NCBI RefSeq assembly: GCF_963678635.1
Contig: NW_026971149.1
Span: 744,001 to 808,000, forward strand
Direction of reading: 5' to 3'
From: Symsagittifera roscoffensis
Taxonomy: Eukaryota > Xenacoelomorpha > Acoela > Convolutidae
DNA length: 64,000 nucleotides
The notes below the pieces were generated by a model. The model ran no database searches and had not been told where the DNA came from. It worked only from the letters and a program-made list of their open reading frames with translations. Of this stretch, positions 49,217 through 61,165 are shown piece by piece (position 1 is the stretch's first letter; every line of letters begins with the position of its first letter). The translations under genes and the position numbers were made by a program.

Positions 49217-49420
49217 TTTTAAGCATCCTTGGCTGAATGGTTAGTGCGTGAGACTAACATTTACTAGGTCGGAGACTTTTGCTAATTCGAGTTTTTGCTA
49301 AGCATTGAGTTTTTGCAAATTCGAGGCTTATTTCTACTTTTGTCACTTGATAGCTGCTTTTTGCTCGTGTTCTGGTAAGTGTTTGCGAAGCGCAGCTTCG
49401 ACTCTGTGAAAATTAGCATG
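49217..49420 (+). mobile_element. SINE-like repeat with tRNA-like head
   Basis: The head ttggctgaatggttagtgcg resembles a pol III A box of a Leu/Ser-type tRNA. The body (ttcgaggcttatttctac, cacttgat) is shared with the copy at 50459. It ends with the palindrome cgaagc-gca-gcttcg (49386-49400) and actctgtg. Not a functional tRNA: no cloverleaf closes. Confidence 0.6.
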
Positions 49421-50458
49421 GTGAACAAACTAACTATTGTGAACTTAATTTTTCTTCATACTTTACATAGTATCATCATGTATATAGTCAAATTCACACG
49501 TAAAACAACCACGAAAATTGAAAACTCGAAATATAGAGGGATATTGGAAAAAAATCTCAAATCTTCGTTGAACTTTTAAGTTTTTTAGGATCAAATCGGA
49601 ATGTATACTTTTCATGGTATTTTTTTGTGTAACAAAATCAGTTGACTCATCAGAGTGTGTGGCAAATAGACTTATTGTGGACAGGTCTGCAATTCAAATT
49701 CCTATTTTTATAACGCTGGAATATAGACTTGTTTCGAGTTAATAATTTCACACTCGCATGAATAGCTTGACTTATTACATTAGCGGTGGTAGACTTTTTC
49801 CCGTGCAAAAGAACTTTGATAACAGGTTTTCGTAATCATTTGCGGTAAAAAAGACAAAATTTTTCGTAAATTTTTCCTTGTTGGAATTCGTCAGCTTCGT
49901 TTCCTTTTTTTTGCAGCCAAACTATTTTGCTTGTTTGAATGCTTTTTATTGAGGGTTGAACGATAAGTAATTTTTGGATTGTGAACCTCTTCAAGCGTTG
50001 TGGATTCGAACGTGAACTTCAGCAAAGTTATTTATTGACCAGTTTTTTAAAATTATTTTTGTCAGTTTAATGCTCACTTTTTTAAATTTGAAAATTGCCT
50101 GCTTATAGTTCGAAAAATCTAAGTATTTTTTGAATTGTTCGCAAAAAAGCAGTATTTGGTTATTGACCTCTGGCTTTTAACAGTTTTTAAATTTTTTTCT
50201 GTCAGTAATTCTGTTATGAGAATATCATTTTCTATAAAGACAATTTTGTGCGGTGATATCGAAATCCAGTTTTCCTGGGTGGAAAAAAGCAAAGATTTGC
50301 CTCAAAATTTTGATTTGAAATAATCATTCACTATCTTTATTTTTACACACGCCAACTAGCGAGCAAATTGTGTATTAGTATGGCTCTTTTTTCCCCAACC
50401 TAACTCGTTGATAAAACTGCCCCTTAACATTTGTTCTCTGATTTGTTTATGTCTATTG
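49421..50458. other. AT-rich intergenic DNA
   Basis: No gene or clear repeat is recognised. A 62-codon ORF at 50135 looks like chance. Confidence 0.6.
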
Positions 50459-50950
50459 TTTGGCGGTCGGTAAGCGTCTGTGGCTAAAAGGGAAGGACTT
50501 GAGACTCCTTATCTCGAAATTGCTGTTTCGAATCCGACTCATAGCAAAGTTTTATTAATTTGAGGCTTGTTTCTATTTTTTCTTATTTCACTTGATTGAG
50601 CCGCTAGTGTTTACGAAGCGCAGCTTTGCTTCTGTTATCCTTACAAACAGCAAGCGTATTGCAATCGGGTACTAGAGTGTTTATCCGTAAGTAACTGTCT
50701 TCAGTCTTCATCTCCTGGTCTCATTCATTTTCTAGTCCTCTCTGTTGATGCACATATTTTGCTCATATAAGCCTTTGAAATATCCCTCCATTTCGAAGTT
50801 TGCTTTCTATGTTGGTTGCAATTTGATGAGCAATAAGTTTCGTTGTGCGTGTGTGGGTTTTGTTTTAAGTTACTTTCTCATTTTTTTGAAATCCTTTCCC
50901 GGCTTGAAGGTTACTGATCAGGTATTGTCAACTTTTCTTACTGCATGAGA
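50459..50950 (+). mobile_element. SINE-like repeat followed by the attgcaatcgggtact module
   Basis: The tRNA-like head has an A-box-like ggcggtcggtaagcgtc and a B-box-like tgtttcgaatccgac. The shared body follows (aatttgaggcttgtttc, cacttgat), then the palindrome cgaagcgcagctttg (50614-50628). Next come attgcaatcgggtactaga (near 50657) and a ttgatgagcaataag...gtgtgcg module (near 50822). The order matches other copies in the window. Confidence 0.6.
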
Positions 50951-52433
50951 TCGGTAAAAATCTGCTCCCAATTTTTCGAATGCTTAAAATCAACCCCACT
51001 TGCACCTCAAAAAAATTTAGTAAATTAAAAATTAAAAAATTCGATTTTTCGTTGAAGTTTTGTGTTTTTTTTTCAGCGGTAACGTCACTCGAAGTCAAAT
51101 TTTTGTTAAGTCTGGGGCATATTGATACTCTAATCTGATACTATGATACTCTAATATTGATACTGTTAAGTCTGGGACATATTGATACTCAATATTTGTT
51201 GTGTCGTAAATTTGGCTCAAAATTTTTCTTAACAATAGCATTGTTTTCGGCTCAACGAGAGTTTACCAAACTTTTGTTGGCTTAGGTGCCGCTCGGAAAA
51301 GGCTACTGATTATTTATTTAACGCTGGCAATTTTTTTGGTATACTTGTTTTTCTCAAATTGAAAGTTATCGGAGAGTAAATTATGAATTTTTTGTAAGTT
51401 TGGTTTATCGAATTTTTTTGCTTATGGCCTTTGTGTCTTTTTTGGCTGCTAGCTTGCAATGCCATGTTTGCGTGGTATCTCAGGTGGCATGCACCTCAAG
51501 TGCCTTAAACGTTTGCGGCCAGTTCTTATTAGTTAAGTCGCTTAAATTTGCCTCATTTCAAGGGAAATGATACTTTTCTTTCATGTGTGTGCTGGGGGTA
51601 ACAAAACTTGAAAACATTGTTTCGAATAAGTATATTTTGCTGCAATGATAATTTTTGGCTTTCTGGCTTTGTCTAATTTCTTTTGTGTGTTTATCAATGT
51701 AAAAATTTGCTTTTTCTTGAATATCACTTTACACAACTGCTCGTGTTATATCAGATTCATTTCTTCCACGTAATGCGCATAAATTAGTGCCAAACAAATT
51801 GGCACTATCAAATTATTAGCAAGTGTTCTATCCGCATTAATAGTGACTGGTATTTGGAAAACAGCATGGACATATGACTCAATTTTCAAAACATTACACT
51901 AATTTAGACACAGAAAACTTCATAACTTCAAATACTTCATATTTCAAAAAATACATTTGTAATTTAGTAATTTCTAACAACCTCAACAAAAATTCAAGGT
52001 TTCCCGTTGTCAAGAAAAACAGGTTTGAAGTTTCAAGTCTAATTTGGAGCAAGTAAAGCGAGTTTTTGCTTTACTCGCTCGAATTTGGACTCGTGGTGAC
52101 CTTTTATTCATTATATGTGATTTGATTGAAGACTTGATAGCAAGTGTCGTGTCGTGTACAGTAAATTTAACAACTGAAATAGGTCTGTCGTAAAAACATT
52201 TAGGATTTTTTTCATGATTTCAAACAAAACCAAGGATTTTTTTTTGTATTATAATTTCTTGCCTTGACCGAGACTTTTTTTATGGAAAGAGTTTTCCAGG
52301 TGATTAAGGGAATCCTGACCAACTACCACACTGGCAAATAATTTAGCACTACTACAGCTAAACGACCAGCGTCGTTCAAAGCCGATTTGTGTTTTATGTA
52401 TAGTACCTTGTCTTGTTTACTTAATCCTTTTTT
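50951..52433. other. AT-rich intergenic DNA
   Basis: A local duplication of ttaagtctgggacatattgatactc occurs in shortened form near 51107-51190. No genes are seen. Confidence 0.6.
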
Positions 52434-52441
52434 ATTCTGAT

Positions 52442-52722
52442 CAGGGGCGGATTTAGGGGGGAAGCGGGGGGTGGGAGTGGACAACGATTTTTTTTGTCAA
52501 AATTTTTCAAAAAGTGCCCAAAAACGGCTTTTTGGACTCTTTTTTTTTCAAAAATTTGCCTGTCGCGCAGAAAATTCAGCCAAAATAGGGGCAAAACAGT
52601 GCTTTAGGAGAGCTGTAAAAATCAATTTGGTCGACCTAAAAAAAGGTCGTCAAATTTATTTTTAGAATGTTTTTTGAAAATCCGCCCCCCCCCCCCTCGA
52701 GAAAATCCTAGATCCGCCCCTG
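52442..52722. mobile_element. hAT-type MITE, complete, 281 bp
   Basis: Terminal inverted repeats caggggcggatttagg (left) and cctagatccgcccctg (right) match except for one base. They are flanked by a perfect 8-bp target duplication ATTCTGAT at 52434-52441 and 52723-52730. An 8-bp duplication and CAGGGG ends are typical of hAT elements. G- and C-runs lie just inside both ends. There is no transposase ORF, so it would depend on a partner. Perfect target copies suggest a young insertion. Confidence 0.93.
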
Positions 52723-52730
52723 ATTCTGAT

Positions 52731-53100
52731 GGACATTATCAGATCGTGAATGCTTTTCGATAGCAAAAAGCTGTTATCCTTCTTTGATATTTTCCTATCA
52801 AGACTCGGCAAAAAGTCATGTGGTAGTTATTTTCATGTGTTAGTTAGTTTTTGCCTTGAAGTTAATGTCGTGGCCTGTAACCTTGACAAGTTGAAACAAA
52901 TTAATGTTCCATCTCTCTGAGGTTGTTGTATTTTCTGCTCTTTACGCTAACGTAAAATTGAGCTTAAGTAATGCTGTGTGTCGTGTGTGGTTGTTTACTT
53001 CTCATAAGTTGCACTATAATTAAAGACAAAGTTGCAGTCGACTCTTGCTGATCAGCAAAACTTGATTATTACAGAGTGTAATTTAGGTAAAATCCAGTTG
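52731..53100. other. AT-rich intergenic DNA
   Basis: Nothing recognised. Confidence 0.5.
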
Positions 53101-53700
53101 ACATTGGAAAAGGGTATTGCAATCGGGTACTAAACTTTTTTTCCGCAAATAACTTTCTTTCACAGGAGTCAGGGACTTAACGTTTCCTAAGGTATCCTGC
53201 TGGAGGTAACGAATTAATCTGGAGTTAACAAATACGCCTGGGAAGGCAAAAGTCTGGGTTCGTATCTGAACAGGACCTGTTTTTTTTTCAATTTTGTTTC
53301 ATTTTTGTCTTTTTCGGCTCTATCGGTTGTGGCTTGTTTTATCTCGACTTAGTGATCTCTAATTGCCTCGTTGGTTGACCAAAAAGCTTTTGTGTGCGTT
53401 TATGTTTGGTGAAAGGGGACTCAATTTTTAAAAAGTGTTTAAATTTTTTTTCGTCATGAACGGTTTCTGCTGAGACATTTTCGGTTTTGTTACCGCTTGG
53501 TTAGTTTTGTTCCGATGCTTGTTTTGAATTCATTTGTATGGGCTTGTTTTTCGCAAATCTATTTTCATTCATTTTGATTGATTTACTTGTATTTGTACGT
53601 ATAGTTATAAAATAACGTTTATATTTTGTTTGCTTATGATTTTTCGCATTTATGGTTGTCTATTAAGCTTAGTTTCCGAATGGTGTATACCACCCTGCAT
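53101..53700 (+). mobile_element. Composite interspersed repeat with tRNA-like box
   Basis: It starts with attgcaatcgggtactaa (near 53116), then ttccgcaaataact. A B-box-like gggttcgtatctg lies near 53262, followed by aacaggacctgttttttttt. The gtgtgcgtttatgttt module follows near 53393, then gttaccgcttggt and ttttgttccgatgct. The same modules in the same order occur at 59.5-61.9 kb. Confidence 0.55.
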
Positions 53701-55319
53701 TCAATACAAATATGGCTTCCGTGGATACTATTTGGGCTCTATGTGTATTTTTTCCAAAAAGATTTTGCCGAACAATTCTGGCTAAATTTCTGCTGATCAG
53801 CTATTAACTTCAATTTTTCAGCTTTTTTACCTATTAATTTTTACTGCAAATTTCCGATATTTTTGATGAGATCGATAAAACTTTCGCCTCAATTTTAAAT
53901 TTTTGAATGCTGAAATTTAACCCTCATGGATTTCTTTAGAAAGTTTATATTTTTTCTTTTCTTTCAACAATAGCAACGATTGAAGTTCTCTCTGATAGTT
54001 TTTTTTTGCTGTTTTAATCCTATCCTTGTTGTATGGCAAGTGGTGCGAAGCCCAGCTTCGCCCCTGTGTAGATAATTAACTTGACCATTTTCCAAAGTCA
54101 TCATTAGCTACCCTGAACGGTAATAAATCTTAATTCAGTTTTTCTCTTTGAGAAACTTTTGGCACAATAGAACAACAAAAGCAACAAAAAGTTTTTATTA
54201 AAAGCATCGGCTGAAATATGGTTGAATGAAAAATCCTATAATATTTTTTGACTTAGCAAATTTCTTTAGCAATTGAAATTTAAAATGTGAAGATGGTACC
54301 GGATTTTTAGTGAAAAACGGGAAAGTTGCTGAAATGGCTCTAAAACCATGAGAAAAAAAACGTCTAAATTTTCACGATTGAACCAAAACTTGGACGAGTT
54401 TTTTTTGTGCTGTCAGCTTCATTGGATTTGATTAGATGGCAGCCTACGAAATTTTTCTGATTAGTCTGCAGATGTTTTGCAATATCAAACACTTTCTTTG
54501 TGGCCATTCGTATGTAAAATGAAGTGATGCAGACAGTAGCCTGCAAAAACTAACTGAAGTTCCAAGTGTTTTGATAGAAACGTCCTTTGAAAAATAAATG
54601 GCTACTCTAGTTTTTATATGAACAAGAGTCGTTTGATTGACTTTCAATTTGGATTTATTCACGCAAAAGATAATTGTTCAGTTTTCTGTGAAAATCAGTT
54701 CGGTCTTATTTTTCGTCAAAGCAAAATATGGTTGATCCGAAAAAAAGTGTTTTTTTTTTGTGAATGAAAAGTTTTTAATTGGTGATGATTCTACTGTAAA
54801 TTTGACTAATTGCAACGTCGCTATGAACAGAATCACCTTTCGTTTATAAAGGTTTAGAATTGTACGCTACGATAGTTTATATGCTCAGTAGAGAGATTGT
54901 TAGCCGAACATGAAGGATTCGAGACAAACGAAGTTAAGCGAAATTTCAGGTTTCAACGTCCTCATCGATACTTTCCGAAACACCGAAGCTTAAGTCTTTA
55001 TATAAGTGTAGCAACATCCTCGACCCGCACATGCCCCTACCTAGCACTACTAAGGAGTTGCAAGCAGTCGTATCGCTAGATGTCAACCTCCCGGAGATCT
55101 CAAAAATTTCACTAAACTCCATGTATTAAGATAAGGGATAAAATACTCTCCGTGCCCCCCGTGCAAAATGATCCAGAATCCGAAAAGTCCAACGCGGATC
55201 ACCTTCTTAGCTCCCATCGGACACGTGTGCGAAGTCGGCTCATTAGGAGGCGATGACTTTACCAGGTTTCGAAAAAACCACCTGTTGCCCATGTATTAAC
55301 CTTAAGTATAAACGAATTT
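53701..55319. other. AT-rich intergenic DNA
   Basis: A palindromic module cgaagcccagcttcg lies at 54046-54060, followed by cccctgtgtaga. 54880-55310 is less AT-rich and may be an unrecognised part of the neighbouring relic. No gene is supported. Confidence 0.5.
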
Positions 55320-56520
55320 CATGTCACCCACCAACACTGTGAACAAATTTCGAAGTTTTTCGGCCGGCCATCCTCATGACTCTATTATAGGACACATGCA
55401 ACCGAGGAAGACCAACAGATTAATACGTCCAGATATAAAGCGCTGACAAATGCCCCAAGTAAATAGTCCTCATCCTGGACTTCCGGATATGATTTATCGG
55501 CCCCCAATGGACGCATGGAGTCAAAACCTTGGGAGATGATAGATACTGGTAAAATACGTCGTATGTCTTAGGTTAAACCAAATCTAAGTTTGGAGTCAAA
55601 AGTTATGAGCTGTTGGGAAAAATACCCCTTAAACCGGAAGTGGGCAATTTACGCAAATTAATAAGCGAGGGCTATTGATTTTATGGCGGCATTAGACACT
55701 AAAACTCAATTCCGAACAAAAAACCTCCAGCGACCCGAACCCCTCTGACGACCTCTTTCGTTGTTAATAGCGCTACCTTGGGAAAAGTGATAATGGACCT
55801 CAGGAATGAGATAACTTGGGAAGTATTAATGGGATTTGGATGGAACTTGGTTATTAGTAGCCCCATCAAAGTCTAAACCCGAATGAGAAAGATTAAACTC
55901 AGTTGACCCCGGGTGACCTTCAAATAACTTTTCAGCGTATAAGATCAAATTGCTTAGAAAACCCCGAGGATTAACACCGGAAAGTGGCGTTTTACCCAGC
56001 CCCAACCCTTGGAAAAGGTAACTGGTCATCTAACTTACATTTTGGTCGGTACTTGTCTGTAGGGAACTGAAGCAGAAGCTGAAACAGGTGTAGCTTTTAC
56101 GTGGCAACTTTGAAGTAGTGGATTAAATGAAATGGACTTGGCAAACATTGGGTTTAATTTAGCTTGGCGAAAGAGCTATTAATAGAAACTCAGTCAGACT
56201 AAAGAAACGTAGTCTGAGAGGGAATTGGCACTAATAGAAGCGTAGCATGGGAAGCAAATTTTCTAACTAACATGAACGGAGAGGATATTTACTTTGCTCC
56301 CCGGAGATGACTTTTTGTCACAATTCGATCCCTAATAAACAAGTTAAGCTCACAACATATTAGAAGGTCGGGATTGGAATAAAATATAGATCAGAGTTTC
56401 AGATGCAGCAAGCTACCCTTGAAAAGAATCTTACCCTACCCCCGGGAGGTCGGAATGTTAATGGAATGATTCAATGAAAACCTTGAGAGATTGGCTCATT
56501 AAAGACCAATTTGCCGACTA
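55320..56520 (+). mobile_element. Older relic of the array element's tail
   Basis: Matches, in order, the tails of array copies 1 and 4: tccaatgaa...gatgata, ggaaag..ttactgggat, ttgacc...gatgacc, aaaaccccgg.gatta, cccttggaaa, gaactg.agcagaag, tagcttttac, cccggag.tgac, ccc..gggaggtc. Divergence is clearly greater than between array copies, so the relic is older. No coding part is present, so it may be a solo LTR or a fragment. Confidence 0.75.
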
Positions 56521-57158
56521 AGCTTTTTAACTTTTAGGTCTCTAAAAAGTCTTCGATGCAGTTAACTTGTCAATGTTTCTCAAAAATATGAATTGTGGAC
56601 TCAGAAGAATTGTCTTAAAATTCTAAAAGGCTATTTCATTTTAAAGACCGTTTCTATTGTGTTGAAATTTTAAGTTAATTTGCTTTTAAGTTAATGATCG
56701 CAAAGTTATGGTTGTAAATTATGCTGATTAGATTCTTTGTTGTCGGATTTTCAATGAAAATTGCTAGAATGAAATGGAAAACTTCTCAAACTTCATGTCA
56801 AAAATTAAGTCGACTATAAATCATAAAAAAACCACGAAGTTTTCAATTTAACGAAACAAGCCATCGATAATCTACATAAAAAAAGGTTGAAGTACAGAAA
56901 AATGAATTTGTTCAAGTACCTATGTTGACGGAAGTCTTCTGGTCTAATCCAAGTTGAAATTTAATTGTTTTTCGTTTACAAATCTAAAGCTTACCATTCC
57001 TTTACCTTGAATCGAGTGATCTGCAAGGGGATGCTAGTCAATAGTTTCTCTGTAATGTTTTTAAGTGGTGGCATCGAATACAGTTAAGGATCAAGTTCAG
57101 TTGTAGCTCATCTCTAAAGGCATGATGTTAGTGTGTTGCCTTTTCAGTTTATTTTGCA
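56521..57158. other. AT-rich intergenic DNA
   Basis: No gene or known repeat is seen. It would contain any promoter of the downstream ORFs, but I see no convincing motif. Confidence 0.5.
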
Positions 57159-57341
57159 ATGAGTTGTGAAATGAAACACGATTTGCTCAGCAATCACAGT
57201 CGACATCTCTCAAAAAACAACAACATCAACACTAATTCTACTTCAGCTACTCATCTTTTCTCTCTGCCGACTAATCTGATACAGGAACAATCTCTACTTG
57301 ACAATCTCCCCTCTCCATTTTTACATGTAGAAGCTACTTGA
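57159..57341 (+). CDS. Small ORF, unknown
   Basis: 60 codons from ATG (57159, context tgcaATGA), polar and Asn/Ser-rich (NNNINTNSTSATHLFSLP), ending in TGA. It lies 86 bp before another small ORF. Base composition is less AT-rich than the flanks, which hints at coding use, but no family is recognised. It may be a first exon. Confidence 0.35.
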   Translation: MSCEMKHDLLSNHSRHLSKNNNINTNSTSATHLFSLPTNLIQEQSLLDNLPSPFLHVEAT

Positions 57342-57426
57342 TGTCCTGAAAAATCCTTCAAAGCTCAAATTTGGTCGATTAATTGGAAGCAGTAGTAAGG
57401 GTAGGGATAGGGGGGTAGTTAAGTGG

Positions 57427-57660
57427 ATGTCTGATGCAGTTCATCTGTCAACTTCTCATCAACTGCAGAAGAAGATGTCATCCGGCGAGAGACGACAGAT
57501 TGTTCAACTACACTCTCTGCATCTCAGACATTCTACAGCTGAGAAGTTGTTGCAAATATTCACTACAAGTCGTCAACAACTCACAGCTCCAGTTTCCATT
57601 TCTAGGTACAATAGAATGCTAGTTGAGTTGGGTTCCTCTTTAGAGCGCTCTCTGTTGTGA
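57427..57660 (+). CDS. Small ORF, unknown, helical
   Basis: 77 codons from ATG (57427) to TGA. It reads as amphipathic helix (RRQIVQLHSLHLRHSTAEKL, then RYNRMLVELGSSLERSLL). An acceptor-like ctgcag lies at 57464-57469, so the true start could be an exon edge rather than the ATG. No family is recognised. It could be an upstream exon of the same gene as the 471-codon ORF or a separate gene. Confidence 0.4.
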   Translation: MSDAVHLSTSHQLQKKMSSGERRQIVQLHSLHLRHSTAEKLLQIFTTSRQQLTAPVSISRYNRMLVELGSSLERSLL

Positions 57661-57881
57661 TTTGAACGACTTTAAAAAAGTTTTGAAAAACGTTCTCCAG
57701 TTTTTAGCTGAAACTTTTTATACTCATTTTTTCTACAAAAATTGTTTTCCAATTGGGTTATTTTACTGTGACTGTAGAATATGCTTAGGGTGTACTGTTT
57801 CATTCAGATCTTTTTTTATCACTCCACGCAGAAAAACAACTCTCATTTGAAAAAAACTTTCTTTCTGTACTTTTTGAGACT

Positions 57882-59297
57882 ATGGTCGGAACATTCTGTG
57901 CTGTCTTGTACAAAAACTGGCTATCCTTATTTGATTGTTATTTTTATCCTTATTGCGGGACCCTATTTTCAAACTTGCTTTTTCTGAAGAGGCTTCCAAA
58001 TATAATAGATGTACTATTTTTAGCGTCGCAAAAGTTACAATCGGAAATGGAAAGTAGAAACAATTTAAATTTTCTCAATTTTATGAGGCGGAAAACTTTG
58101 TGGAAATTCAGTTCTATGAAGATCGGACTGCAAATTTTACGAGTGGATGGTGGGAAAAGTTCATTCGATGTTCTTTCATTTTTCCACCAGTTTGAGAGTT
58201 TGTTCTGGAAAAGCGTGACTGATTTAGTGTTGGTCGTTCCCCCCAACTCCACGTCCTCAATCAACAATCTATGTCAGAACTTGTCTCGATCTATGTTCAG
58301 AAAAGACACACGCATGCAATTATGCTTTCAACAGTCAGTCTCAAATGTCCAGCACATTTCTACTCATCATATTACTGCAATTTATCTAGTCTATCATGTT
58401 ATGCAGTGTTTAAAACACACAGATTTGCATTCATTGACCAAGTTCACCAACATAAATAATCTCTGTTTAACTAGAACTGTTTTGCATTTGGACCAAATAG
58501 CACAGTTTCCCAGCCTCCAGAAATTGTCCATTACGAGTTTGGAAATTCCGGATTTCGAAAATGAAGACACGTTTTCAAATGGCAGCTATAAAAAGTATCC
58601 AAGTGTCACAGATTTGTGCTTGAACTGTCAAAAAGTGGAAAACATCCGAAAACTGCCAGAAATCATCAACAAAAGTTTCCATAATTTGGTGTACTTTCAT
58701 TTTTATTACATCTTCAGCGAACCAGTTGCCAGTTTGCAGTTTGAAACACTGCCTGTACTTTGCAATACTCTGAGTGTCCCATCGCATGCATTAAGTCATT
58801 TCGTCAGTTGTGAAAGAATTAAGAACTTGAAAATCGAAGTCACTTGCGAGAAACTGTTTGTCCCGATTTTCACCCAATGTTTCTTTTCAACGTTCAAGTT
58901 TTCCCTTTCTGTGTTGAATTTGGTGTTCAGCTATCGCTCTGTTGAACTGAAACAAGTTGTGCTCTGTGTTTCTGACGTTCTGAAGCTGCAAACTTACTTG
59001 GAAGTGTTGAGTGTGCGCACAAATAACTTATTCGTCATGGATAATGATGGAGACGAAAACATGGAAAAAATTTGGGAAAAATTCCACAAAATTGCAGAAA
59101 ACCACTCTGTGAAATTTATCATATTGGGAAGATTAGTTGCAGAGTTGAAATGTAGTTTAAACGGAGAGATTATTCGAAAGTTGGATTCACTGGATCAACT
59201 TTACTGTTGGAGTTTGAGGACCAGAAACAACAGAGTAATCCCAATAGAGTCACAATGTATTTTGAGTGCATTAGCTGCACTGCAGACAATGAGATAG
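57882..59297 (+). CDS. 471-residue protein, unknown, LRR-like middle
   Basis: One long open frame from ATG (57882) to TAG (59295-59297) in AT-rich DNA, far above chance length. Residues 1-50 are hydrophobic and aromatic and may be 5' sequence misread as coding. The first confident part starts near residue 55 (ESRNNLNFLNFMRRKTLWKF). Residues ~170-300 show leucine-rich repeats of the L..L..L.L..T type (FTNINNLCLTRTVLHLDQIA, FPSLQKLSIT, YPSVTDLCLNCQKVENIRKL), so an LRR-like solenoid as in F-box/LRR proteins is plausible. No F-box is clear. There is no signal peptide and no catalytic motif. Cys is frequent. Confidence 0.65.
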   Translation: MVGTFCAVLYKNWLSLFDCYFYPYCGTLFSNLLFLKRLPNIIDVLFLASQKLQSEMESRNNLNFLNFMRRKTLWKFSSMKIGLQILRVDGGKSSFDVLSFFHQFESLFWKSVTDLVLVVPPNSTSSINNLCQNLSRSMFRKDTRMQLCFQQSVSNVQHISTHHITAIYLVYHVMQCLKHTDLHSLTKFTNINNLCLTRTVLHLDQIAQFPSLQKLSITSLEIPDFENEDTFSNGSYKKYPSVTDLCLNCQKVENIRKLPEIINKSFHNLVYFHFYYIFSEPVASLQFETLPVLCNTLSVPSHALSHFVSCERIKNLKIEVTCEKLFVPIFTQCFFSTFKFSLSVLNLVFSYRSVELKQVVLCVSDVLKLQTYLEVLSVRTNNLFVMDNDGDENMEKIWEKFHKIAENHSVKFIILGRLVAELKCSLNGEIIRKLDSLDQLYCWSLRTRNNRVIPIESQCILSALAALQTMR

Positions 59298-61165
59298 ATT
59301 GAATCAGATCATTTTGTGTGCAGCACTTTGTTCCAATAGAAGACATTTTGTACAGCCATTTTTAAAAGTGAAACAAATTGTTTATAGTTTGTTAATTCTA
59401 GTTCATTTATCAGTCAACAGATTCGTTATTTTCCAGATAGAGAAAAGTTCTTAGCTTTTTCAGAAAAAAGACGCAAAAAATGGCTTCCTTTGGATACGCA
59501 AGGCTATTCATATCGGGTACTAGACCTTTTCCCGTAATTAATTTTGTTCACAGGACTCTGCCCCTATCTGTTGCAAATAGTAAGCATGTTTTGATTTTGA
59601 TATTATTTCAAATGCCCTTCCTTAGTGGCCTCATATTGCGCTGTTTAATGAGCAAAACTTTTTGTGTGCGTTTGTGTTTTGAGGTAGAGGGGAACTTGAA
59701 ATTTTAAAGTAGTTTTCATTTTTTTTCGGATTTGTTTTTCGGCTCAATGTTTCGGCCCAATTTATATCGCCTAAGTGGCCTCATATTGCGCGTTTTGATG
59801 AGCAAAACTTTTTTGTGTGTGTTTTGGGGGAGAGGTAAACTTAGATTTTTTTGTTAGGTTCAAATTTGTTTGAAATTTTTTCAGCTTGATTGTTTTTGCT
59901 CAGAATTTTCCTCTATGGTACTGTGTGGTAAGTTTTCTTCCGATTGTAATTTCGCTTTTCATTGTCCGGGAATGATTTTTTTTTGTTTCAAAACTATCTT
60001 TGCACATTGTGATAGATCTGTTTGCATGTATAGTTATATTTTTTCGATTACTAAATGGGGGCAGTACATGGTTTTTTATCATTTCTGTTTTCCCGAAATA
60101 TTTCGGTCGAATATCAGCTTATTGGCTTTAATTCCTTCGCCTTGTTTACCAATATTTTGTTTCTAACTTTTCCCGCTATTATTCATGAACTTGCGGCAAG
60201 TTTTCGAATGCGCGAATTCAACACCAAGAGAATCTCTTGAAACCTTGTCGTTGTTATTGTTAATTGTTTCAAATGTAACATAGTTCCTGGATTGTTCCTG
60301 TATTTGTTGAATTGCAAGTGGTTTGAAGCAATTGGGTGTGTTGGTGGTTGGCTGGTTTTCAGATAAAATTCGAAAGTTTTGTCGAGCTTTTTTTGGTTCG
60401 AAGGAATTGGTTTTCTTGGCTCCCCCAAATTACTACAGAGGCGCTATTCCGACAAAATTTTCTGTGCAGTAGGCAAATTAAAAAAAAAAACTGGCCAAAC
60501 ATGATGTTTTTAGGCACTTTTTGAAAAATTTGGACTTGAAAATTGGAGAGTGCTTTCAAATTTTATGGACAGATAGCCAAAATGGATCTGTCTAAATAAA
60601 ACAAAGGGATTTTACATCATGAGTAATCAAACATTCAAAAACAAATACTACAGTTTGCAGTTTGGCTCGTGATAGGACAGTCAGAAAGCCAATGAGAGGG
60701 TTGAATTTAAGACATCAGTTCAATTAATAAAAATCTAAATGAAAAGAGTCTTTTTATAAATAAAAAAACTTAAATATAGCGCGATCTGTTTTAATTTAAA
60801 TAATCTTTATCAAAATTAAGCCAGTAGGTTAGAGAGGTGACGAGATTATATGCCAGAAGCTTCGACAAGATTTATTAGGTTACGGCCTATTTATATGACC
60901 TTAGTGGCCTCATTTTGCACCGTTTGGTGAGCAATTTTTTTCCTTGCCTTTTTGTGTTTTGAGAAAAAGGGGAACTTAAATTTTTTATTGGGTTCAAATT
61001 ATTTTTGAAAGTGTTGTCAGCTTGAAGGGTTTTTGCTAAGATTTTGGGACTTTGTTACCGCTTGATGAGTTTTCTTCCGATGCTAGTTTCGCATTCTATT
61101 GTCTGGCCATGTTTTTTTCAAAACTTTTTATACATTTTGATTTTTCTGTTTGCATGTATAATTAA
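59284..61165. repeat. 1.88-kb tandem duplication, unit 1
   Basis: Starts inside the end of the 471-codon ORF (agacaatgagatagattgaat) and holds the composite interspersed repeat twice (near 59620 and 59772), a degraded MITE (60370-60550) and a third partial repeat at 60895-61160. The second unit begins at 61166 with the same sequence, offset 1882. Confidence 0.8.
60370..60550 (-). mobile_element. Degraded relative of the hAT MITE
   Basis: Matches the inverted body of the complete MITE (ttttctgtgcagtaggcaaa, then ttttaggcactttttgaaaa) but lacks recognisable ends. Confidence 0.6.

Noticed and set aside
49226-50545. Possible tRNA genes
   Set aside because: A/B-box-like sequences exist but no cloverleaf with a closing acceptor stem forms, and the same body follows both, so they are SINE heads.
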